A stretch of DNA of 64,000 nt. Source: Mycolicibacterium sp. MU0050. GTDB taxonomy: Bacteria > Actinomycetota > Actinomycetes > Mycobacteriales > Mycobacteriaceae. Below the pieces are notes generated by a model that had not been told where the DNA came from, made no database searches, and saw only the letters and a list, made by a program, of their open reading frames with translations. The stretch spans positions 806,001 to 870,000 of the forward strand of contig NZ_OY726395.1 in NCBI RefSeq assembly GCF_963378085.1. Direction: 5' to 3'. How positions within the stretch are numbered: the stretch's first letter is position 1; each line of letters opens with the position of its first letter. The position numbers and the translations under genes are program-made. Below are positions 10,331-19,861 of the stretch, in pieces.

Positions 10331-12325
10331 GTGGCGACGTTGATGTCGCGTGGTCGGGTATCGGTAGGGACACACCCGCACAAAGGAGCGACGAGGGAGT
10401 TGATTGCACCGCCGCCGCAGCGCATCCGGGGTAGTTCGGATCTGATCCGGCTGCTGCCGTATCTGCTGCCGTACCGCGCGCGCTGGATCACCATGGTGCT
10501 CGTCGCGTTGGCCAGCCTCGCCGCGACCATCGCGATCCCGCTGATGACCAAGGCCGTCATCGACGGTCCCGTCCGCAACCAGGACCAGCGTGGCCTGTGG
10601 ATCCTCGGCACCGCGGCTCTGGCGATCGGCGTCACCGAGGCGGTGCTGTGGTTCATCCGCCGTTGGCTGACCGCCCGCGCGACGATGGGGGTCGAGGCCG
10701 ACATCCGCAAGGACCTCTACGCGCGGCTGCAGATCCTGCCGATGTCGTTCCACGGCCGCTGGCAGTCCGGTCAGTTGCTGTCGCGGGTGATGAACGACCT
10801 GGCCACCATCCGCCGATTCTTGTCCTTCGGCCTGGTCTTCATGCTGCTCAACGGCCTGCAGATCACCGTCGTGACGGCGATCCTGCTGAGCATGTACTGG
10901 CCGCTCGGGGTCGTCGTCCTGGTGTCGGTGGTGCCCATCGCGGCCACGGTGCTGCACTTCGAGCGGCAGTTCACCCGGCTGTCCCGACAAGCCCAGGACC
11001 AGTCCGGGGTGGTCGCCACCCACGTCGAGGAAGCGGCGCTGGGGGCGCGGCTGGTCAAGGCCTTCGGGCGCGAGGACTACGTCTACGACCGGTTCGACCG
11101 GGAGGCCGCCCACCTCTACGACATCCAGGTGCGCAAGGTCGGCGTCTCGGCGCGGTTCTGGACGCTACTGGAGGTCATCCCGAACCTGACGCTGATCGTG
11201 GTGCTCGCGTTTGGCGCCTACGCGGCCGGCCACGGCCTGGTGACCATGGGAACGCTGGTCGCGTTCATCACCATGATGTTGTCGCTGGTGTGGCCGATCG
11301 CCTCGTTGGGCTTCCTGCTGTCGATGACGCAGGAGTCGATGACGGCCGCGAACCGGATCGCGGAGATCTTCGACGCCCCGCGCGAGATCGACGACGGTCC
11401 GGTGACCCGGGGTGTCCGCGGCGGCCGGCTGGAACTGATCGACGTCGGTTTCCGGTTCCCCGAGGACGACGACCGGGAATCCCCCTGGGCGCTGCGGCAC
11501 GTCAACCTGACCGTCGAGCCCGGGCAGACCGTCGCGTTGGTCGGGGCCACGGGCTCGGGCAAGTCGGTGTTGGTGGCGCTGCTGTCCCGGCTCTACGACG
11601 TCAGCGAGGGCCGGATCCTGCTCGACGGCATCGACATTCGCGAGCTGAGCCTGCCCGCGCTGCGCAGTGCGGTCGCGACGGCGTTCGAGGATCCCACGCT
11701 GTTTTCCATGTCGGTGGCCGAGAACCTGCGACTGGGCCGCGGCCCCGACAACCCCGCGACCGACGAGGAACTTGCCCGCGCCATCGACATCGCGGCCGCC
11801 GACTTCGTCTACGAGTTGCCGTTCGGGCTGGACACCCGGATCGGTGAGCAGGGCATGAGCCTGTCCGGCGGCCAGCGCCAACGGCTTTCGCTGGCCCGCG
11901 CCATCTTGGCGGACCCGAGCGTGCTGGTGCTCGACGACACCCTGTCGGCGCTGGACGTGCACACCGAGGCCGGGGTCACCGAGGCGCTGCGGCGGGTGCT
12001 GGGTTCGGTCACCGGAATCGTTGTCGCGCATCGGGCCTCGACGGTGTTGTTGGCCGACAAGGTGGCCCTGCTCGAGGTGGTGGACGGCGTCGGCACCATC
12101 ACCCATACCGGCACGCATTCGGAACTGCTGGCCACGGTGCCGCAGTACCGCGACCTGCTCGCCGCCGAAGACGAGCTGAACGACGATCTCGAATACGCCA
12201 CCACCTGGGAAGCCGACGCCCAGTGGGACCGGCTGAGCCACCGCCTGCTCGAGCAGGCCGACGGGCGGCAGGAGGTGAACGATGCGGGAGACGGTTTGGC
12301 GCGGCCGGCTCGACGAGAAGTCTGA
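10331..12325 (+). CDS. ABC exporter half-transporter, degenerate-type NBD
   Basis: This protein of about 664 residues fuses an exporter transmembrane domain (six helices, about residues 40-350) to an ATPase domain. The NBD has Walker A GATGSGKS and signature LSGGQRQR, but Walker B reads VLVLDDTLSALD, with Asp where the catalytic Glu normally sits. This is typical of the degenerate partner in heterodimeric exporters. Start choice is uncertain: GTG 10331 follows a GGAGG at 10322-10326, and ATG 10343 is an alternative. It overlaps the next half-transporter by 44 bp. The substrate is unknown. Confidence 0.85.
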   Translation: MATLMSRGRVSVGTHPHKGATRELIAPPPQRIRGSSDLIRLLPYLLPYRARWITMVLVALASLAATIAIPLMTKAVIDGPVRNQDQRGLWILGTAALAIGVTEAVLWFIRRWLTARATMGVEADIRKDLYARLQILPMSFHGRWQSGQLLSRVMNDLATIRRFLSFGLVFMLLNGLQITVVTAILLSMYWPLGVVVLVSVVPIAATVLHFERQFTRLSRQAQDQSGVVATHVEEAALGARLVKAFGREDYVYDRFDREAAHLYDIQVRKVGVSARFWTLLEVIPNLTLIVVLAFGAYAAGHGLVTMGTLVAFITMMLSLVWPIASLGFLLSMTQESMTAANRIAEIFDAPREIDDGPVTRGVRGGRLELIDVGFRFPEDDDRESPWALRHVNLTVEPGQTVALVGATGSGKSVLVALLSRLYDVSEGRILLDGIDIRELSLPALRSAVATAFEDPTLFSMSVAENLRLGRGPDNPATDEELARAIDIAAADFVYELPFGLDTRIGEQGMSLSGGQRQRLSLARAILADPSVLVLDDTLSALDVHTEAGVTEALRRVLGSVTGIVVAHRASTVLLADKVALLEVVDGVGTITHTGTHSELLATVPQYRDLLAAEDELNDDLEYATTWEADAQWDRLSHRLLEQADGRQEVNDAGDGLARPARREV

Positions 12326-14102
12326 CGACGACTCGCCGATCGACGAGAAGCTGCCGCGGCGGCGCGAGGCGCGGGAACTGCTGTTCTCGCTGCTGCGTCC
12401 GTTCCGGGTCACGGTCGCGGTGCTCGCGGTCATCGTGGTGGTGGAGAATGCGGCGCGGCTGTCGGTGCCGCTGCTCGTTCAGCGCGGCATCGACCACGGC
12501 ATCCCACCCATCGCCGAGGGCGGCTCGGCCCGCGAACTGGCGCTGGTGGTCGCGGCGCTGTGCGCGGTGGTCACCGTGCAGGCCGTGGGCCGGATGGTGT
12601 TCCTGCTGCGCTCCGGGCAGGTAGGGCAGAAGGTGCTGCTGGAACTGCGCCGCCGGGTGTTCCGCCATTTCGGTCGCCTTGATGTGGCCTTCCACGACCG
12701 CTACACCTCCGGGCGGGTGGTCAGCCGGTCCACCAACGACATCGACGCCATCCAGGAGTTGTTGCAGAACGGGTTCGACAGCCTGGTCACCGCGGTGCTG
12801 ACGCTGTTCGGCACCGCCGTGCTGCTGATCGTGCTCGACTGGCGGCTGGGCCTGATGTGCCTGGTGGCCTTTCCCATCCTGGTGTTGCTGGCGGCGTGGT
12901 TCCGCACCGAGTCCGCCAAGACCTACCGCGAGGTGCGGGACAGCGCCGCGCTGGTGATCGTGCAGTTCGTCGAGACCATGACCGGCATCAAGGCGGTGCA
13001 GGCCTACCGGCGCGAGGAGCGCAACCAGGAGATCTTCGACGGTGTCGCCGACCGTTACCGGGACATCAACGAGAAGACCTTCAAGCTGGTCGCGGTCTTC
13101 ATGCCCGGGGTGAAGCTGGTCGGCAACATCACCACCGGCGTGGTGCTGCTCTACGGCGGCTACCGGGTGCTGCAGGGCGACATGACGATTGGCACCCTGA
13201 CCGCGTTCCTGCTCTATCTGCGGATGTTCTTCGAGCCCATGCAGGAGATCACCCAGTTCTTCAACACCTTCCAGTCCGCGTCGTCGGCCCTGGAGAAGCT
13301 GGCCGGGGTGCTGGCCCGCCCGCCGGCCATCGCCGACCCGCCGCGGCCGGTGGCGCTGCCGCGGGCGCGCGGTGAGGTCACCTTCGACGGCGTCGAGTTC
13401 GAGTACGTCCCCGGCCGGCCGGTGTTGCCCGGACTCGAGTTGAGCGTTCCCTCGGGGCAGACGGTCGCGTTGGTGGGGACCACCGGCGCGGGCAAGACCA
13501 CCATCGCCAAGCTGATCGCGCGGTTCTACGACCCCACCGCCGGGGCGGTCCGGCTCGATGGGGTCGACCTGCGGGACCTCGCGCAGGACGAACTGCGCCG
13601 CCACGTCGTGATGGTCACGCAGGAGAACTTCATGTTCTCCGGCACCGTGGCCGACAACATCCGGTTCGGCCGGCCCGGCGCCTCCGACCCCGAGGTGGTC
13701 GCGGCCGCGGAGGCCGTCGGCGCCGACCGGTTCATCGCGACGTTGCCCGACGGCTACGAGACCGACGTGGCCAAGCGGGGCGGCCGCCTGTCGGCCGGGC
13801 AGCGGCAGCTGATCGCCTTCGCCCGAGCGTTTCTCGCCGACCCCGCGGTGCTCATCCTCGACGAGGCGACGTCCTCATTGGACATCCCGAGCGAGCGCAT
13901 GGTGCAGCGCGCGCTGCGCACCGTGCTGGCCGACCGCACCGCGTTGGTGATCGCACACCGGCTGTCCACGGTGGAGGTGGCCGACAGGGTGCTGGTTCTC
14001 GAGCACGGGCGGGTCGTCGAGGACGGCGCGCCCGTGGAACTCATCGCCGGGGACGGCCACTACGCGGCGTTGCACGACGCCTGGTTGCGGTCGTTGGTGT
14101 GA
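12282..14102 (+). CDS. ABC exporter half-transporter, catalytic NBD
   Basis: This 606-residue partner of the preceding gene has an exporter transmembrane domain (about 30-330) and an NBD with Walker A GTTGAGKT, a variant signature LSAGQRQ and a canonical Walker B VLILDEATSSLD with catalytic Glu, then VIAHRLST. Canonical Walker B here, degenerate Walker B in the partner and a weakened signature here fit one functional and one degenerate ATP site, as in TM287/288-type exporters. The ATG has a GGAGGTGAAC site inside the upstream gene. It converges with accD3 (4-bp gap). Confidence 0.87.
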   Translation: MRETVWRGRLDEKSDDDSPIDEKLPRRREARELLFSLLRPFRVTVAVLAVIVVVENAARLSVPLLVQRGIDHGIPPIAEGGSARELALVVAALCAVVTVQAVGRMVFLLRSGQVGQKVLLELRRRVFRHFGRLDVAFHDRYTSGRVVSRSTNDIDAIQELLQNGFDSLVTAVLTLFGTAVLLIVLDWRLGLMCLVAFPILVLLAAWFRTESAKTYREVRDSAALVIVQFVETMTGIKAVQAYRREERNQEIFDGVADRYRDINEKTFKLVAVFMPGVKLVGNITTGVVLLYGGYRVLQGDMTIGTLTAFLLYLRMFFEPMQEITQFFNTFQSASSALEKLAGVLARPPAIADPPRPVALPRARGEVTFDGVEFEYVPGRPVLPGLELSVPSGQTVALVGTTGAGKTTIAKLIARFYDPTAGAVRLDGVDLRDLAQDELRRHVVMVTQENFMFSGTVADNIRFGRPGASDPEVVAAAEAVGADRFIATLPDGYETDVAKRGGRLSAGQRQLIAFARAFLADPAVLILDEATSSLDIPSERMVQRALRTVLADRTALVIAHRLSTVEVADRVLVLEHGRVVEDGAPVELIAGDGHYAALHDAWLRSLV

Positions 14103-14106
14103 GTCC

Positions 14107-15579
14107 TCAGGGCAGGCCCATCCGGCGGTAGCGGTCGAGGCGGGCCGTCAGTCGCGCGGCGTCCACCTGTCCGGTCAGGCCGGCCACCTCGACGGCGATC
14201 GCCCGGCCGAGCCGTTTGGAGAACTCGATCGGTTCGTCGGCGGCGTCGGGTTCTTCGGGCACGATGACGTCGACGATCCCGTTGCGCTTCAGATCGGCCG
14301 ATCGCACGCCCTGGGCCGCGGCGAGCTCGGGTGCGTGGTCGGTGTCGCGGAAGACGATCGCGCTGGCTCCTTCCGGGGGCAGCGGCGCCAGCCACCCGTG
14401 CAGCGCGGCCAGCACCCGGTCGGCGGGCACCATGGCCAGTGCGGGACCGCCGCTGCCCTGGCCCATCAGCACCGACACCGTCGGCACCGGCAGGGTGACC
14501 AAATCCGAGAGGCAGCGGGCGATCTCGGCGGCCAGCCCGCCCTGCTCGGCCTCCTGTGACAAGGCCGGTCCGGCGGTATCGATCACGAGCACCAGCGGCA
14601 GTTGCAGGCCGGCGGCCAGCGCCATGCCGCGCCGGGCCTCCCGCAGCGCCGCCGGCCCGACCAGACCTCCGACCAGCCGCTGCTGGCCGAGCACCACGAC
14701 GGGTTGGCCGCCGAAGCGGGCCAGCGCGAGCAGCGTGGTGGCGGCCTCCCCGGCGCCGGTGCCCGACAGCAGGACCCGCGCGTCCGCGCCGTGCTTGAGC
14801 AGGTGCCCGACGCCGGGGCGGTCCGGGCGGCGGGAGGCCTCCACGGATTTCCAGGCTTCGACGTCGGGGATGGCCGTTTCCGGCAGCGGCTCCGGAGCGG
14901 GTCCGGGCGGGTCGGCGACGACCTTCAGCGCCCAGTCCAGGGTCTGACGGAGCGCTTCGAGCGGGACGACGCCGTCGATGACGCCGTGGTGGCGCAGGTT
15001 CTCGGCGGTCTGCACGCCCGGCGGAAACGGCGCGCCGTAGAGCTGTTCGTAGACCCGCGGGCCCAGGAAGCCGACCAGCGCGTCGGGTTCGGCGACCGTG
15101 ATATGCCCCAACGAACCCCAGGACGCGAAGACCCCGCCGGTGGTGGGGTGGCGCAGGTACACCAGGTAGGGCAGGTGGGCCTGCTTGTGCAGGGTGACCG
15201 CCGCGGCGATCTTGACCATCTGCAGGAAGGCGACGGTGCCCTCCTGCATACGGGTGCCGCCCGAGCTCGGTGACGCCAGCAGCGGCAGCCGGAGGTCGGT
15301 GGCCCGCTCGATGGCGGCCGTGATGCGTTCGGCCGCGGCCACACCGATCGAACCGGCCAGGAAGTCGAATTCGCAGGCCACCACGGCCACTCGGCGCCCG
15401 GCCACCGTGCCCTCGCCGGTGAGCACCGACTCGTCCAGGCCGGTGGCCTCCCGCGCGGCCGCCAGCTCGTCGCGGTACTGATCGGACATCGCGATCTCGA
15501 TCGGCGGCGCGTCCCAGCTGATGAACGATCCCGGATCCAACACTGCGTCGCGCAGTTGCAAGGCACTGATGCGGCTCAC
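14107..15579 (-). CDS. accD3: Acetyl/propionyl-CoA carboxylase carboxyltransferase AccD3
   Basis: This 490-residue carboxyltransferase contains two crotonase-like halves. The N-terminal half has SPSSGGTRMQEGTVAFLQM and RHPTTGGVFASWG, and the C-terminal half has a LVLVIDTAGPALSQEAEQGG segment and a GQGSGGPAL oxyanion-type motif. It would transfer carboxyl from biotin to an acyl-CoA. Position between prrA and echA6 matches Rv0904c. The GTG start at 15579 begins MSRISALQLRD. Upstream lies the repeat-bearing intergenic region. Confidence 0.87.
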   Translation of the reverse strand: MSRISALQLRDAVLDPGSFISWDAPPIEIAMSDQYRDELAAAREATGLDESVLTGEGTVAGRRVAVVACEFDFLAGSIGVAAAERITAAIERATDLRLPLLASPSSGGTRMQEGTVAFLQMVKIAAAVTLHKQAHLPYLVYLRHPTTGGVFASWGSLGHITVAEPDALVGFLGPRVYEQLYGAPFPPGVQTAENLRHHGVIDGVVPLEALRQTLDWALKVVADPPGPAPEPLPETAIPDVEAWKSVEASRRPDRPGVGHLLKHGADARVLLSGTGAGEAATTLLALARFGGQPVVVLGQQRLVGGLVGPAALREARRGMALAAGLQLPLVLVIDTAGPALSQEAEQGGLAAEIARCLSDLVTLPVPTVSVLMGQGSGGPALAMVPADRVLAALHGWLAPLPPEGASAIVFRDTDHAPELAAAQGVRSADLKRNGIVDVIVPEEPDAADEPIEFSKRLGRAIAVEVAGLTGQVDAARLTARLDRYRRMGLP

Positions 15580-16056
15580 GCGGTCAGGTTAGCCGGGGCG
15601 GTGTGCGGTGCAACGGTCTGCCGATCAACCGCGACCGCCGACTGAGCGTGTGCTCGCCGGGGGCGAGGGGCTGCTTGTCATCGTTGGGTGACGGGTTGCG
15701 ATTGAGGGGGGTCTGGGACCGGCGGGCTGTCTTGGTCCCCTCTCGATTGCGGGACGTCATCGTTGGGTGACGGTTATGCACAGGCCGACTGGAGTGGGGG
15801 CCGGCGGGCGGTTCGGGCTGTGGATGGTTGTCATCTGTGGGTGACGAGTTGCAATCGAGTGGGGATGTGGACAGCGGCCTGTCTCCGTCCCCTGTCGATT
15901 GGATTACGTCATCGTCGGGTGACGGTCATCCAGAGGGTGATCGGTGTGGGGGCCGGGCCAGCGGTTATCCACACGGCGACTGGCGACGGGGGCCGCGGGC
16001 GGTTCACGCTGTGCAGTGGTGTCACCGATGGTGACGAGCTACAGCGGAGGGACCCG
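15580..16056. repeat. Intergenic region with five near-palindromic repeats
   Basis: This 477-bp gap between divergent accD3 and a small HTH-like gene holds five copies of an imperfect palindrome of the form GTCAYC-N4-6-GGTGAC. Copies are at 15677-15694, 15756-15773, 15830-15847, 15908-15925 and 16021-16038, with start-to-start spacing 79, 74, 78 and 113 bp. Between copies 1 and 2, and again between 3 and 4, there are inverted arms of the type TTGCRATYGAG...CTSTCGATTG. The last copy ends 8 bp before the ribosome site of the downstream gene. Operator-like clustering or a structured repeat are both possible. Confidence 0.65.
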
Positions 16057-16377
16057 GTGGAGAGCAGCGAGCCGTGGTGGAAGAACCACCCCGAAATCGA
16101 GGCTTTGAAAGAGCAGGTGTTGGCGGAGCTCCGGGAACCCATCGACGAGAGCAGACGCCGCGACCCCGATGAGCCCGATCACGTGCTCGACGAGGTCTTC
16201 ACCGGCAACCGGGTGCGGGCTTTGGTCGCCGCGCGCGAAGGGCTCGCGAAAGCCCGGGCCGACTACGACGACGCCGTGATCCATGCCCGCCGCGCCGGGC
16301 TGTCCTGGGGCGAGATCGCGACGGTGCTGGGCGTTGCCCGGCAACCGCTGCACCGCCGCTTCCGGGGCCGCAAGTAG
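16057..16377 (+). CDS. Small protein with C-terminal HTH-like motif
   Basis: This 106-residue protein starts at a GTG (MESSEPWWKNHPEIE) preceded by GGAGGG at 16046-16051. An acidic/helical N-terminal half is followed by TGNRVRALVAAREGLAKARA and a C-terminal LSWGEIATVLGVARQPLHRRF segment. The latter reads like a helix-turn-helix recognition unit with a basic tail (RGRK). I do not recognise a named family. The five palindromic repeats directly upstream make autoregulation a reasonable hypothesis. The gene lies 29 bp before echA6. Confidence 0.7.
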   Translation: MESSEPWWKNHPEIEALKEQVLAELREPIDESRRRDPDEPDHVLDEVFTGNRVRALVAAREGLAKARADYDDAVIHARRAGLSWGEIATVLGVARQPLHRRFRGRK

Positions 16378-16406
16378 CCTGCCGGGACCGCGGTTAGGGT
16401 GGGCGC

Positions 16407-17141
16407 ATGATCGGAATCACCCGAGACGGCAATGTCATGACCCTCGAGATGCAGCGCGCGGAACGGCGCAATGCACTCAACTGTGAACTCGTCGACGCAC
16501 TTCGGGAGGCCGTCGAGCACGCCGCGGAGCAGGACATCCGCGCCATCGTGTTGACCGGCGCGGGCTCGGTGTTCAGCTCCGGCGCCGACCTCACCGATGC
16601 CGCCGGGATGGCGGAGAAGCTTCCGGACAAGGCGCTGGCGCTGAACCTGGCCATCGACAAGGCCCCGGTCCCGGTCATCGGCGCCATCAACGGCCCCACC
16701 ATCGGCGCCGGGGTGATCCTGTCGCTGATCTGCGACCTGCGCGTGGTGGCGCCGGAGGCCTACTTCCAATTCCCGATCGCCAAGTACGGGCTGGCCATCG
16801 ACAACTGGAGCATCCGCCGGCTGACCTCGCTGGTGGGCGCCGGCCGTGCTCGCGGGATGCTGCTGGCCGCCGAGAAGCTCACCGCCGAGACCGCGCTGCA
16901 AACCGGGCTGGCGAACCGGATCGGCACCCTGGCCGACGCGCAGGCATGGGCCGCCGAGATCGCCGGCTACGCGCCGCTGTCGCTGCAGCACTCCAAGCGG
17001 GTACTCAACGACGACGGCGCCTACGAGCAGCCGTGGCCCGAGCACAAGGAACTGTTCGACCGGGCGTGGGCCAGCAAGGACGTCATCGAGGCCCAGGTGG
17101 CCCGCATCGAGAAGCGTCCACCGAACTTCATCGGGGCGTAA
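16407..17141 (+). CDS. echA6: Enoyl-CoA hydratase/isomerase family protein EchA6
   Basis: This 244-residue crotonase-fold protein shows the oxyanion-hole segment [10 protein letters not shown] and [21 protein letters not shown]. Position and length match Rv0905. M. tuberculosis EchA6 is described as catalytically defective and as a carrier of acyl-CoA precursors for mycolic acid synthesis, and a similar role is plausible here. Its TAA overlaps the ATG of the next gene by one base (TAATG), suggesting coupled translation of the echA6-Rv0906-like pair. Confidence 0.88.
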   Translation: MIGITRDGNVMTLEMQRAERRNALNCELVDALREAVEHAAEQDIRAIVLTGAGSVFSSGADLTDAAGMAEKLPDKALALNLAIDKAPVPVIGAINGPTIGAGVILSLICDLRVVAPEAYFQFPIAKYGLAIDNWSIRRLTSLVGAGRARGMLLAAEKLTAETALQTGLANRIGTLADAQAWAAEIAGYAPLSLQHSKRVLNDDGAYEQPWPEHKELFDRAWASKDVIEAQVARIEKRPPNFIGA

Positions 17142-18256
17142 TGCTCCGCTCGGCGATCAGGCTGGTCGGGGGCACCGCCGCGCTGGCGACGGGCGGCTGG
17201 GTGCTGCGCGCGCTGCAAGGGGCGCCGTCGGCGCTGGGCGCCGGTGCCGACGCCATCGCCAAGGTCGCCGACGGCTCCCCGAACTATCACGACGGCGTCT
17301 TCCACAACCTGGAACCCGCGTCGATGATCAGCCTCACCCGCCAGGATCAATGGCGCCTGCTGCACGACATGTTCGACGGCGCCAACAAGGGCCCCGACGG
17401 GCCCATCCCGGTGATGGTTCCCGACGCCGGGATCGCGGCCGCGGAGTTGGCGGTGACCTGGTACGGGCACTCGTCGGCGGTCATCGAGGTCGACGGCTAC
17501 CGCATCCTGGCCGATCCGGTGTGGAGCCAGCGGTGCTCCCCGTCGCGCAGCGTGGGGCCGCAGCGCCTGCACCCGGTGCCGGCGCCGTTGGCGGCGCTGC
17601 CCGCCATCGACGCGGTCATCATCAGCCACGACCACTACGACCACCTCGACATCGACACCATCAAAAGCCTTGTGCACAGCCAGAATTCGAAGTTCTACGT
17701 GCCGCTGGGGATCGGCGCGCATCTGCGTGAGTGGCGGGTCCCGGAGGACCGCATCGTCGAGTTGGACTGGAACCAAGCCGGCCAACTCGGCGAATTGCGG
17801 ATCGTGTGCACACCGGCGCGGCACTTCTCCGGACGGTTCCTCACCCGCAACACCACGCTGTGGTCGTCCTGGGCGATCATCGGCCCCCGCCACCGCGCGT
17901 TCTTCGGCGGCGACACCGGCTACACCACCTCCTTCGCCGACATCGGCGACGACCACGGCCCGTTCGACCTCACGCTGATGCCGGTGGGCGCCTATCACCC
18001 GGGCTGGCCGGACATCCACATGAACCCCGAGGAGGCGGTGCGGGCGCACCGCGACGTCACCGACGCGGGCAAGGGGCTGTTCGTCCCCATTCACTGGGCC
18101 ACCTTCCGGTTGGCGCCCCACCCGTGGGCGGAACCGATCGAACGGATGCTCGCCGCGGCCACCGCGTCGGCGGTTCCGGCCGCCGTGCCCCGGCCCGGTC
18201 AGCGGGTGGAGTCGGCGCCGACCGACCCGCAGAACGACCCCTGGTGGCGTTTGTAG
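17141..18256 (+). CDS. Metallo-beta-lactamase fold hydrolase (Rv0906-type)
   Basis: This 371-residue protein has an N-terminal hydrophobic stretch and an MBL fold with SHDHYDHLD metal motif, then TPARHFSGR, FFGGDTGY, and MPVGAYHPGW. These are typical of UlaG/NAPE-PLD-like (outer membrane protein romA-type) metal-dependent hydrolases. The ATG overlaps the echA6 stop. It corresponds to Rv0906. A phosphodiesterase acting on phospholipids is a family-level guess only. Confidence 0.85.
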   Translation: MLRSAIRLVGGTAALATGGWVLRALQGAPSALGAGADAIAKVADGSPNYHDGVFHNLEPASMISLTRQDQWRLLHDMFDGANKGPDGPIPVMVPDAGIAAAELAVTWYGHSSAVIEVDGYRILADPVWSQRCSPSRSVGPQRLHPVPAPLAALPAIDAVIISHDHYDHLDIDTIKSLVHSQNSKFYVPLGIGAHLREWRVPEDRIVELDWNQAGQLGELRIVCTPARHFSGRFLTRNTTLWSSWAIIGPRHRAFFGGDTGYTTSFADIGDDHGPFDLTLMPVGAYHPGWPDIHMNPEEAVRAHRDVTDAGKGLFVPIHWATFRLAPHPWAEPIERMLAAATASAVPAAVPRPGQRVESAPTDPQNDPWWRL

Positions 18257-18292
18257 CCCGCTTGAGCGCCCCCGACCCGCTACGGTTTAGGC

Positions 18293-19861
18293 GTGAAACG
18301 CGCGGCGGTGCTGGGTGTGCTGATGACGCTGGTCGTGGCGGGATGTCAGGCGCCCGAGCGGCCCTCGGCGCCTGCCAGCGACCTGCCGCCGCCGTTGGTG
18401 CCCGCCATGGAACTGCCCGCGGCCGCCGTCGACAACGCGGTGGCCAAACTGACCGGGATCGCCGAGGAGTTGATGGACTCCTCGGGCATCCCGGGCATGG
18501 CCGTCGCGGTGGTGCACGGCGGGAAAACGATCTACGCCAAGGGTTTCGGCGTCAAGGACATGCGCCGGGACGACACCCTGGACAACCGCGTCGACCGGGA
18601 CACCGTGTTCCAGGTGGCCTCGGTGTCGAAATCGTTGTCGGCCTCGGTGGTCGCCCGGCAGGTGGGGGCGGGTGTCATCGACTGGGACACCCCGCTGGTG
18701 TCCAAGCTGCCCGGCTTCGCGCTGTCGGACCCCGCCGTCACCGCCAAGGTCACCGTCGGCGACATGTTCGCCCACCGGTCCGGGCTGCCCGACCACGCCG
18801 GGGACCTGCTCGAGGACCTCGGCCATGACCGCCGCTACATCCTGACCAAGCTGCGCGAGCTTCCGCTCGAGGCGTTCCGAACCTCCTACGCCTACACCAA
18901 CTTCGGGCTGACCGCCGCCGCCGAGGCGGTGGCCGTCGCGTCCGGGAAGCCCTGGGATCAGCTGGCCGCCGACGTGCTCTACGAGCCGCTGGGGATGGCG
19001 TCGACCAGCTCGCGGTTCGCCGACTTCGAGGACCGGTCCAACCGAGCCGTCGGACACATCCGCATCGAGGACCGCTACGAGCCGCGCTACCAACGCGACG
19101 CCGATCCGCAGGCACCGGCCGGCGGTGTCAGTTCGTCGGTCGCGGACATGGCGCACTGGCTGGCGATGGTCCTGGCCGACGGCAAGCGCGGCGACCAGCA
19201 GGTCGTCGACGCGAAAGCGCTGCTGCCCGCGCTCAGCCCCCAGATCGTGGCGAACCCGCCGACCGAACCCGCCATGCACGCAGGCTTTTACGGGTATGGG
19301 TTCAACGTCGGAACCACCTCGGGGGCGCGCACACAGCTCAGTCATTCGGGTGGGTTCGAGCTCGGGGCGGCCGCCAATTTCGTGGTGATCCCGTCGGCGG
19401 ACGTCGGCATCGTCGCACTGACCAACGCCACCCCGTCCGGGGTTCCCGAGACGCTCACCGCCGAGTTCGCCGATCTGGTGCAGTTCGGTGCGGTGCGCGA
19501 GGACTGGCGCCGCCTCTACCGGGAGAAGTTCGAGGAGTTCGATGCCCCGGCGGGATCCCTGGTGGGCAAGCCGCCGCCGTCGGCGCCGACACCGGCCCCG
19601 CCGCTGCCCGAGCTGACCGGCACGTACGCCAACGACTACTGGGGCCCGGCCACGGTGACCGAACGCGACGGCGCGCTGATCCTGTCGTTGGGGCCCAACG
19701 CCGCGCCGTGGCCGCTGAAGCACTGGGACGGCAACGTCTTCACCTTCGGCTTCGTCAGCGAGAACGCGCCGCCTGGCACCATTTCCAAGGCGGTCTTCGA
19801 CGGTGACACGTTGACGCTCGAATACTTCGATGCCGAGGGTAAGGGGACTTTCACGCGATGA
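18293..19861 (+). CDS. Serine beta-lactamase family lipoprotein (Rv0907-type)
   Basis: This 522-residue protein begins with a lipoprotein signal ([18 protein letters not shown], lipobox VAGC with Cys18). The class C/penicillin-binding-like domain shows the Ser-x-x-Lys motif in [10 protein letters not shown] and a Tyr-x-Asn-like YAYTNFGL; a C-terminal [13 protein letters not shown] corresponds to the KTG-like box. A C-terminal beta-domain follows. The GTG at 18293 gives a proper signal peptide. The stop overlaps the ctpE start (ATGA). It is probably a membrane-anchored hydrolase at the cell envelope, not necessarily an antibiotic-degrading enzyme. Confidence 0.85.
   Translation: MKRAAVLGVLMTLVVAGCQAPERPSAPASDLPPPLVPAMELPAAAVDNAVAKLTGIAEELMDSSGIPGMAVAVVHGGKTIYAKGFGVKDMRRDDTLDNRVDRDTVFQVASVSKSLSASVVARQVGAGVIDWDTPLVSKLPGFALSDPAVTAKVTVGDMFAHRSGLPDHAGDLLEDLGHDRRYILTKLRELPLEAFRTSYAYTNFGLTAAAEAVAVASGKPWDQLAADVLYEPLGMASTSSRFADFEDRSNRAVGHIRIEDRYEPRYQRDADPQAPAGGVSSSVADMAHWLAMVLADGKRGDQQVVDAKALLPALSPQIVANPPTEPAMHAGFYGYGFNVGTTSGARTQLSHSGGFELGAAANFVVIPSADVGIVALTNATPSGVPETLTAEFADLVQFGAVREDWRRLYREKFEEFDAPAGSLVGKPPPSAPTPAPPLPELTGTYANDYWGPATVTERDGALILSLGPNAAPWPLKHWDGNVFTFGFVSENAPPGTISKAVFDGDTLTLEYFDAEGKGTFTR

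Noticed and set aside
15677..16038. CRISPR array at the repeated palindromes
   Set aside because: There are only five imperfect 16-18 bp units with 56-95 bp gaps that themselves share inverted arms, and there are no cas genes.
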